From: Thermoanaerobaculales bacterium | GTDB taxonomy: Bacteria; Acidobacteriota; Thermoanaerobaculia; Thermoanaerobaculales; Sulfomarinibacteraceae | Direction: 5' to 3' | Length of the DNA: 64,000 bases | NCBI GenBank assembly: GCA_035358815.1 | Contig: DAOPQC010000001.1 | Coordinates: forward strand, 642,507-706,506 | Shown here: piece by piece, positions 58,718 through 64,000 of the stretch | Numbering within the stretch: the first letter of the stretch is position 1 | How the letters are laid out: each line of letters starts with the position of its first letter | Notes under the pieces: model-generated | What the model was told of the DNA's origin: nothing | Seen by the model: the letters and a program-made list of their open reading frames with translations, nothing else | The model's database searches: none | Made by a program: the position numbers and the translations under genes

Positions 58718-59659
58718 TCAGGGGATGATCGCGGACCAGGCCGCGGCGTCGCCGGACTCGAAGCCGTCGCCGAAGATCGCAGCCGCGGGAAGGCCGTCCC
58801 AGCCGGCGAGGCGGGCCATCAGCCACCAGAAGGCGCCGCCCTTGAGCTTGCACAGCAGCGGGTGGGCATGGCCCCAGCTGCACTGGGTCCAGAAGTCCGG
58901 GTCGCCGTGGCCGAAGCTGCTGCAGTCGGCCGGGTGATCGGCGCACCAGGCGTCGCACCAGTCGCAGTAGTCGGAGGTGTCGAGGTGGGGCGTGCCGTCC
59001 GGCGCGTAGCGCTCGATGTCGTTGAAGTCGAAGAGGGCCATCGCGTTGGCCGCGGTGAAGGCGCGGATGGCGTCGTTGTGCGGGTCGATCCACTGGTTTC
59101 CCGGGCACACGTGGCCCGTCATCAGCGCGAAGCGCATGGCGGGCGCGTCCTGGTCCCAGCCGAGCATGGTCGCGAGGTAGAGGTCGCGGCCCGGGTCCTC
59201 CTCGCAGAGCTGCCCGCACCAGGCGAAGAGCGAGAGGTCGAACAGACCGCTGGCGGCCACCGCCTCGGTGCGGGCGCGGCCGTCGGCCGTCAGCCAGTAG
59301 AGCTCGGGCGTGATGTAGGTTTCGTACGGCGGGTTGCCGTCGAACACGCACAGGGTGCCGGGTGAGCAGTCGAGGCTCGAGGGCGGCGTCGCGTAGCCCG
59401 AGGCATCGAACACCGAGTGGCCGAAGCGCGCCGGGTCGATGTCCTCCCAGATCGCGAGGCCGGTGACGATCTGCGAGCCGTGCGAGGTGTGGCCGTAGTG
59501 CACCGCCAGGGCGCGGGCCTGGGCGAGCCAGGCGTCGGGGATCAGCGTCGGATCGGTGCAGCCGTGGTCGACCACGATCGGTCCCTGCGCGCGGACCGGA
59601 GCGGTCTGGACTGCGATGGCGGCGGCCGCGATGGCGATCAGGACGGCGTGGCGAGGCAT
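58718..59659 (-). CDS. Exported protein, possible SGNH-like, with FESGD-type tail
   Basis: 313 residues with a signal peptide (MPRHAVLIAIAAAAIAVQTA, cleaved near VRAQ). The mature start VVDHGCTDPTLIPDAWLAQA and YGHTSHGSQIVTGLAIWEDI are typical of an uncharacterised exported family sometimes grouped with SGNH hydrolases (the HTSHGSQ string), but a GDSL motif is not seen, so the activity is uncertain. Many cysteines (FAWCGQLCEE, YCDWCDAWCADHPADC) suggest disulfides; HPLLCKLKGGAFWWLMARLA is near the end. It ends IFGDGFESGDAAAWSAIIP and stop, the most divergent of the intact tails. Start ATG 59659 has GGAGGG about nine bases upstream. The upstream frame on this strand is an artefact of GC bias. 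Confidence 0.72.
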   Translation of the reverse strand: MPRHAVLIAIAAAAIAVQTAPVRAQGPIVVDHGCTDPTLIPDAWLAQARALAVHYGHTSHGSQIVTGLAIWEDIDPARFGHSVFDASGYATPPSSLDCSPGTLCVFDGNPPYETYITPELYWLTADGRARTEAVAASGLFDLSLFAWCGQLCEEDPGRDLYLATMLGWDQDAPAMRFALMTGHVCPGNQWIDPHNDAIRAFTAANAMALFDFNDIERYAPDGTPHLDTSDYCDWCDAWCADHPADCSSFGHGDPDFWTQCSWGHAHPLLCKLKGGAFWWLMARLAGWDGLPAAAIFGDGFESGDAAAWSAIIP

Positions 59660-59965
59660 GGCGCGGACCCTCCAGCACGATTGTCGGCCGTCCGCCAGAC
59701 AGGGTGGGCCCCTCCCGCGTGCATCGGGCAGGGTCGGAATGTGAGGCGCGTCGCACCCGGGTCGGGAACGCGCCGGGGCCCGCCACGGCGGCGCGCCGGA
59801 TCGTGCCGTTGCGGCGGTGGGGCCGGCAAAGGGGCGAAAAGCGGCCGTCGACCTGTACCATCGCACTCCGAGGGATACGATGGGCCGGTCACCCAGGGGC
59901 AGGAGGGGAGCATCGGATCGGCCCGTCGTGCGGCTGCGCGGGGTGACCGAGGAGGGAGGAGCGGC
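59660..59965. other. Intergenic stretch between divergent genes, no gene seen
   Basis: About 305 bases between the leftward tail-bearing gene and the rightward S9 peptidase. It must contain both promoters; I see only GC-rich imperfect repeats (for example GGCGCGCCGG and CGGCGGTGGGG) and no confident -35/-10 pair. GGAGGGAGGAG at its right end is the ribosome site of the peptidase. Confidence 0.4.
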
Positions 59966-62017
59966 ATGCGGAGACCGCGGCTGAGGCTCGTCGTCGCCGT
60001 CGGCTGGCTGCTGGGAGTCGCGTTGGGGGCCGGTACCGCGGCCGCGGAGGGGGCCGCGTTGCGGCCGTTCACGGTCGAGGACTCCCTCCGGCTCGGCCTC
60101 GTCGAGGACCCGCGGGTCAGCCCGGACGGCCGCTGGGTGGCATACACTGTCACCACCCCGGACCTCGAGAAGGACGAGGCGGTGAGCCGTATCTGGATGG
60201 TGCCGGCCTCCGGCGGCGACCCGGTGCCGGTGACCAGCGCCGAGCGATCGGCCTCGAAGCCGCGGTGGAGCCCGGACGGCCGCTACCTGTCGTTCCTGGC
60301 CGCGCCGAGCGACGGCGAGGACCAGGTGTGGACCCTGTTCCGCGAGGGCGGCGAGGCGGTCCAGCTCACCGACACCGCGCAGGCGGTGAAGGACTACGCG
60401 TGGTCCCCGGACGGCACGCGCGTGGTCGTGGTGCTGCAGGACCCAAGCCCCGAGCAGCTGGCGGCCAAGCGCGGCGAGGAGAAGCCGAAGAGCGTGCCGC
60501 CATGGGTGATCACGCGCCGCCAGTTCAAGCTCGACTACGTCGGCTACCTGGACCGTCGCCGGACCCACCTTTACGTCGTGGACCTGGCGACCCGGGCGAT
60601 GACCCAGATCACCTTCGGGGACTGGGACGACGCCGAGCCTGCGTGGTCGCCGGACGGCGCGGCCATCGCCTTCACCAGCAACCGCACTGCCGACCCGGAC
60701 AGCAACTACAACACCGACATCTGGCTGGTCGCGGCCGACACGGCCGGCCCGGTCGAGGCGCCGCGCCGGGTCACCACCAACCCCGGCGCCGACGCTGCCC
60801 CCGCGTTCTCGCCCGACGGGCGGCTGATCGCCCACCTCGCCACCTGCGACGTGGAGGCGATCGTGTACGCGACCAGCCACCTGGCGGTGGTCCCCGCCGG
60901 CGGTGGCCCCGCGACCGTGCTGACGAGCTCGCTGGACCGCAACGCCTTCTGGCCGCGGTTCTCGCGGGACGGGGGGTCGGTGCTGGCCGCGATCGAGGAC
61001 GACGGAGAGCAGTACCTGGCCGCGGTGCCGGTCACCGGCGGCCCCATCGAACGGGTGATCGGCGGTCCCCGCGCGGTGAGAGGCTTCGACGTCGGCCCGG
61101 CGGGCCGGATCGCGGCCGTGATCTCCGAGCCGCAGCTGCCGGCGGAGGTCTTCGTGGTTGACCAGGGGCGCCTCGCGCGCCTCACCCACACCAACGACGC
61201 CGTGCTCGACGGCATCCGGCTCGGCGAGGTGGAGAACGTCCGCTTCCCGAGCGCTGACGGCACCGAGATCGAGGGCTTTATCGTCACGCCGCCGGGGTTC
61301 GTCCGCGGCACCCCTCACCCGGCGCTGCTGCTCATCCACGGCGGGCCGATGATGCAGTACGACTTCGGCTTCGACGCCGAGCCCCAGATCTTCGCCGGCG
61401 CCGGGTACGTCGTGATCATGGCCAACCCGCGTGGCTCGTCCGGCTACGGCCAGAGCTTCTCGACCGCCATCTGGCGGGCGTGGGGCGAGCGGGACCTCGA
61501 GGACGTGATGGCGGCCGTGGACGACGCCATCGCCCGCGGCTATGCCGACCCGGCGCGGCTCGCCGTCGGCGGCTGGTCGTACGGCGGCATGCTGACCGAC
61601 CACGTCATCACCAGGACCGACCGCTTCCGGGCAGCCTACACCGGAGCCAGCTCCGCCCTCTACATCGTCAACTTCGGCCACGACGAGTACCAGCTGTGGT
61701 GGGAGGGCGAGCTCGGGCTGCCCTGGCAGAACCCCGACCTCTACCACAAGCTGTCGCCCTACTTCCGGGTCGACAGGGTGGTCACTCCGACGCTGATCAT
61801 GGGCGGCGAGCAGGACTGGAACGTGCCGATCGTCAACTCGGAGCAGCTCTTCCAGGCTCTCAAGCGCCTCGGCGTGCCGACCGAGCTGGTGGTCTACCCG
61901 GGCGAGTTCCACGTGATTGCGACGCCGTCCTACATCAGGGACCTGTACCGGCGGATCCTCGCCTGGTTCGCCACCTACGTGCCGCCGGCCGCAGCCGCGG
62001 CGGGCGGAGGCGCGTGA
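59966..62017 (+). CDS. Exported S9 prolyl-oligopeptidase-family peptidase (acylaminoacyl-peptidase-like)
   Basis: 683 residues with a signal peptide (RLRLVVAVGWLLGVALGAGT..., cleaved near AAAE). N-terminal propeller made of repeated WSPDGRYLSF / WSPDGTRVVVV / WSPDGAAIAF / FSPDGRLIAH strands (about 40-400) and a C-terminal alpha/beta hydrolase with PALLLIHGGPMMQYDFGF, the nucleophile motif VGGWSYGGMLTDHV (Ser 538), the acid in GGEQDWNVPIVNSEQ (Asp 617) and the histidine in YPGEFHVI (His 649). These S9C-type enzymes release N-terminal acylated or proline-containing residues from peptides. The stop overlaps the start of the amino-acid permease gene (GTGA), so both are probably translated together: the peptidase frees amino acids in the periplasm and the permease imports them. 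Confidence 0.92.
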   Translation: MRRPRLRLVVAVGWLLGVALGAGTAAAEGAALRPFTVEDSLRLGLVEDPRVSPDGRWVAYTVTTPDLEKDEAVSRIWMVPASGGDPVPVTSAERSASKPRWSPDGRYLSFLAAPSDGEDQVWTLFREGGEAVQLTDTAQAVKDYAWSPDGTRVVVVLQDPSPEQLAAKRGEEKPKSVPPWVITRRQFKLDYVGYLDRRRTHLYVVDLATRAMTQITFGDWDDAEPAWSPDGAAIAFTSNRTADPDSNYNTDIWLVAADTAGPVEAPRRVTTNPGADAAPAFSPDGRLIAHLATCDVEAIVYATSHLAVVPAGGGPATVLTSSLDRNAFWPRFSRDGGSVLAAIEDDGEQYLAAVPVTGGPIERVIGGPRAVRGFDVGPAGRIAAVISEPQLPAEVFVVDQGRLARLTHTNDAVLDGIRLGEVENVRFPSADGTEIEGFIVTPPGFVRGTPHPALLLIHGGPMMQYDFGFDAEPQIFAGAGYVVIMANPRGSSGYGQSFSTAIWRAWGERDLEDVMAAVDDAIARGYADPARLAVGGWSYGGMLTDHVITRTDRFRAAYTGASSALYIVNFGHDEYQLWWEGELGLPWQNPDLYHKLSPYFRVDRVVTPTLIMGGEQDWNVPIVNSEQLFQALKRLGVPTELVVYPGEFHVIATPSYIRDLYRRILAWFATYVPPAAAAAGGGA

Positions 62018-63402
62018 CCGTGGGACGCGCCCCGCAGCTCAGCCCGGAGGGCCTGCTGCGCGGACTCGGCCGGTGGGACGCCACCTTCCTCACCATCGGC
62101 TCGGTGGTCGGCACCGGCATCTTCATCACCACTGCCGACATCGCGCGGGTGCTGCCCCACCAGGGGCTGATCATGCTGGTGTGGGGGCTGACTGGCGTCC
62201 TCACCCTGGCCGGCGCGCTCAGCTACGCCGAGCTCGGCGCGATGTTCCCGCGGGCCGGCGGCATGTACCACTTCCTCAAGGAGGCCTACGGCCGGCTCTG
62301 CGGGTTCCTGTTCGGCTGGGCGTGCTTCTGGATCATCATGTCGGGCGGCATCGCCGCGATCGCGGTGGCCTTCGGCGAGTACCTCGGGAGCTTCGCGGCG
62401 GTGTTCTCGACCGACTGCGTCCTGCTCGCGCTGCCGGTGGGCCGCTGGGAGTGGTCCGTGTCGGGCGGTCAGGCGGCGGCCGCCCTCGCCATCCTGCTGT
62501 TGACCGCCATCAACTACCTCGGCCTGCGGGCGGGCGCCGGGGTCCAGAACCTCCTGACCGTGTTCCGGATCGTCGCCGTCGTCGGTTTCGCGGTCCTGGC
62601 CTTCGGCAGCGAGGCGCGAACGCCGGTCGCGCTGCTCGCACCGCTGCCCGCCGTGCCGCTGCTGGCCGCGTTCGGGGTCGCCATGGTCGCCGCCCTCTGG
62701 ACCTACGACGGCTGGTACGGGCCGACCTTCTCGGCTGGCGAGATGCGCGACCCGCAGCGCACCCTGCCGTTCGGGCTGGTGTGGGGCGTGCTGATCGTGC
62801 TAGCGCTCTACTCGCTGGTGAACCTGGTGTACCTGAGGGCCCTCACCCTGCCCGAGATGGCGGCGACGCGGCGGATCGCGGAGACCGCGGCGGTCGCGCT
62901 GGTCGGGCCGGGCGGCGGCCGGCTGGTGTCGTTCGCGGTCCTGGTCTCGACCTTCGGCTGCCTGTCGGCGACCATCCTCTACAGCTCGCGGATCTACCAC
63001 CCGATGGCCCGCGACGGTGTGTTCTTCCGCGCCCTGGCCGCCGTCCACCCGCGCTTCCACACCCCGGGACGGAGCCTGTGGGCGCAGAGCCTGTGGGGCG
63101 CGCTGCTCGCCCTCACCGGGACCTACGAGCAGCTCTACACCTACGTCATCTTCGCGATGCTGCTCTTCCACACCGCGACGGCAGGGGCGGTCATCGTGCT
63201 GCGCCACCGCCGTCCGGACGCGGAGCGGCCGTACCGGGTCGCCGGCTACCCGTGGGTGCCGCTGCTGTTCCTCGTGTCCTCGGTTCTGCTCCTCGCGAAC
63301 ACCCTCGCGGAGAAGCCGACCGAGTCGATGATCGGGCTCCTCATCCTGGCCGCCGGTGTGCCGGCCTACGCCTGGTGGCGGCGCGGCGCCGCCGCGCCCT
63401 GA
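62014..63402 (+). CDS. APC-superfamily amino-acid permease (LAT-like)
   Basis: 462-residue membrane protein with about 12 transmembrane helices. Helix 1 contains FLTIGSVVGTGIFITTADIA with the GSxxGxGI unwound motif for substrate carboxylate binding; helix 2-3 has LMLVWGLTGVLTLAGALSYA; helix 6 has AALWTYDGWYGPTFSAGEM, typical of LAT/SLC7-type exchangers and of YjeM-like carriers. The family moves neutral or basic amino acids. The GTG start at 62014 overlaps the S9 peptidase stop (GTGA), a strong sign of translational coupling; another GTG at 62020 is possible. The C-terminal half contains the helix-loop RIYHPMARDGVFFRALAAVH. Inner membrane, amino-acid uptake or exchange. Confidence 0.9.
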   Translation: MTVGRAPQLSPEGLLRGLGRWDATFLTIGSVVGTGIFITTADIARVLPHQGLIMLVWGLTGVLTLAGALSYAELGAMFPRAGGMYHFLKEAYGRLCGFLFGWACFWIIMSGGIAAIAVAFGEYLGSFAAVFSTDCVLLALPVGRWEWSVSGGQAAAALAILLLTAINYLGLRAGAGVQNLLTVFRIVAVVGFAVLAFGSEARTPVALLAPLPAVPLLAAFGVAMVAALWTYDGWYGPTFSAGEMRDPQRTLPFGLVWGVLIVLALYSLVNLVYLRALTLPEMAATRRIAETAAVALVGPGGGRLVSFAVLVSTFGCLSATILYSSRIYHPMARDGVFFRALAAVHPRFHTPGRSLWAQSLWGALLALTGTYEQLYTYVIFAMLLFHTATAGAVIVLRHRRPDAERPYRVAGYPWVPLLFLVSSVLLLANTLAEKPTESMIGLLILAAGVPAYAWWRRGAAAP

Positions 63403-63429
63403 GCTCCGTCGGTCCGCGGGCGGCGTGGT

Positions 63430-63906
63430 CTAGAAGCGAAGGCCGAGCGCGACCGCCAGCGAGCTGTCCTCGGAGATCACCGCCTTGGCCTGGAGGTAGG
63501 GGAAGAGGCCGCTCGAGGTTTCAATGCCGGCCCCGGCGAGCAGGTTGGCGCCGAGGTTGGTGTCGTCGCTGTGGCGCTCGTGATCGGTGAACAGGACTGC
63601 CAGCCCGCCACCCACCCAGACGTCGGCCTTGGTGTCGAGGTCGAGCTCGTAGGTGCCGTCCGCGTTCACGATCCAGCGATCGACGCCGTCTCCGGGGACG
63701 AACTCGACGCTGGGGACGATCGCCCAGCGCGGGTTGTCGAGGGGCAGCACGATCTCGGCGCCCACCAGGGGGTCGCCGTCCTCGGTCCACACTCCGGCGT
63801 GGATGCCGAAGCGCGGATCGGCGGCGGCCGCGGCGGCTGTCACCGCGAGCAGCGCGAGCGCAACGGCGCCCGCTCGACCTGCGATGCGAGTTCCAGAGCT
63901 TCTCAT
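63430..63906 (-). CDS. Small exported beta-barrel-like protein
   Basis: 158 residues with a signal peptide (GRAGAVALALLAVTAAAAAA, cleaved near AAADP, about 30). The mature part is a chain of beta strands: FGIHAGVWTEDGDPLVGAEI, WAIVPSVEFVPGDGVDRW, YELDLDTKADVWVGGGLAVL, NLGANLLAGAGIETSSGLFP and the last strand SSLAVALGLRF ending in Phe, as in outer-membrane barrels of about eight strands. Function unknown; small OmpA/OmpW-like porins have this look. ATG 63906 has GGAGG seven bases upstream. It is convergent with the permease gene; what follows beyond 63907 is its upstream region up to the end of the window. Confidence 0.7.
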   Translation of the reverse strand: MRSSGTRIAGRAGAVALALLAVTAAAAAADPRFGIHAGVWTEDGDPLVGAEIVLPLDNPRWAIVPSVEFVPGDGVDRWIVNADGTYELDLDTKADVWVGGGLAVLFTDHERHSDDTNLGANLLAGAGIETSSGLFPYLQAKAVISEDSSLAVALGLRF

Positions 63907-64000
63907 GCCGGGTCCTCCTTGACGAGGTCATCGCTCGCCCAGCTGCCGGTCTGGAAGAGGTAACCGATTTCCTGGACCCGCTATGCCGGCGCGCTCTCCC

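Noticed and set aside
5688..59659. Interpretation of the shared tails as PEP-CTERM, LPXTG or MYXO-CTERM
   Set aside because: There is no transmembrane helix and no basic cluster after the motif; the stop codon follows the final Pro directly, and no sortase or exosortase gene is in the window.
59660..61912. Minus-strand frame running through the S9 peptidase and joined to the 58.7 kb protein
   Set aside because: The S9 peptidase on the plus strand has intact catalytic motifs; the minus frame has no domain, and a signal peptide with a ribosome site at 59659 marks the true start of the tail-bearing protein.
1..64000. tRNA, rRNA or riboswitch genes
   Set aside because: I looked for tRNA-like cloverleaves ending in CCA, conserved rRNA strings and typical riboswitch cores in the intergenic regions and recognised none; a covariance-model search would be needed to exclude small RNAs.

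Overview
The window is a very GC-rich piece of bacterial chromosome with about 45 protein genes on both strands, no rRNA, tRNA or CRISPR array that I can see, and no complete insertion sequence. The gene content points to an environmental, protein-degrading Gram-negative, most likely an uncultured member of the Acidobacteriota (Thermoanaerobaculia-like). The reasons are a TonB-dependent receptor with an N-terminal carboxypeptidase-regulatory domain, many secreted proteins with signal peptides, a YdbH/YdbL envelope pair, a Ser/Thr kinase fused to a hydrolase, and repeated C-terminal tails of the form DGFESGDTSAWSATVP. The phylum is an inference from style, not from a marker gene.

Layout. 0-5.6 kb: 5'-truncated alanine aminotransferase-type gene, Rnk-like regulator, ACT-domain protein, a NarX/NarL-type two-component pair (overlapping genes) and a small membrane protein. 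5.6-18 kb: secreted proteins (seven-repeat propeller, tail-bearing proteins, ARSB-like sulfatase, a calcium-binding thrombospondin-3-repeat protein, a secreted HAD-like protein), a LuxR-type regulator, an orphan HicB antitoxin, and several gene remnants (MFS transporter, FGE-sulfatase domain, toxin-like tails, a decayed tail gene). 18-24 kb: YdbL-like lipoprotein and giant YdbH-like protein (envelope lipid homeostasis), small membrane proteins and a ROK fructokinase (mak). 24-36.3 kb: a TonB receptor with its own promoter and terminator, then a same-strand run of cyanophycinase-like peptidase, M20 peptidase, YfcC-type carrier, amidohydrolase lipoprotein, M14 carboxypeptidase, dipeptide-epimerase/OSBS-type enolase and M28 peptidase. 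This reads as an uptake and breakdown route for peptides or N-acyl/isopeptide-linked amino acids. 36.3-47 kb: small secreted proteins, CapA-like protein, GLG1-type Cys-repeat protein, a secreted HEXXH protease, an ArsR/permease metal(loid) module with two matching operators, and a PQQ-type propeller. 47-64 kb: kinase-hydrolase fusion, DUF2891 protein, a run of four tail-bearing secreted proteins (SBBP propeller, HEXXH protease, papain-like protease, possible SGNH protein), creatininase-like enzyme, S9 peptidase coupled to an APC amino-acid permease, and a small barrel-like protein.

The most striking feature is the shared C-terminal tail: nine secreted proteins with unrelated bodies end in nearly the same 18-20 residues directly before the stop codon, with no transmembrane helix or basic cluster after it. 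It looks like a sorting or processing tag for an exported protein set. Around the 3' ends of these and neighbouring genes sit several families of palindromic repeats, two of which begin exactly at a stop codon. One repeat family occurs twice beside a duplicated block in which the tail gene has decayed to a fragment.
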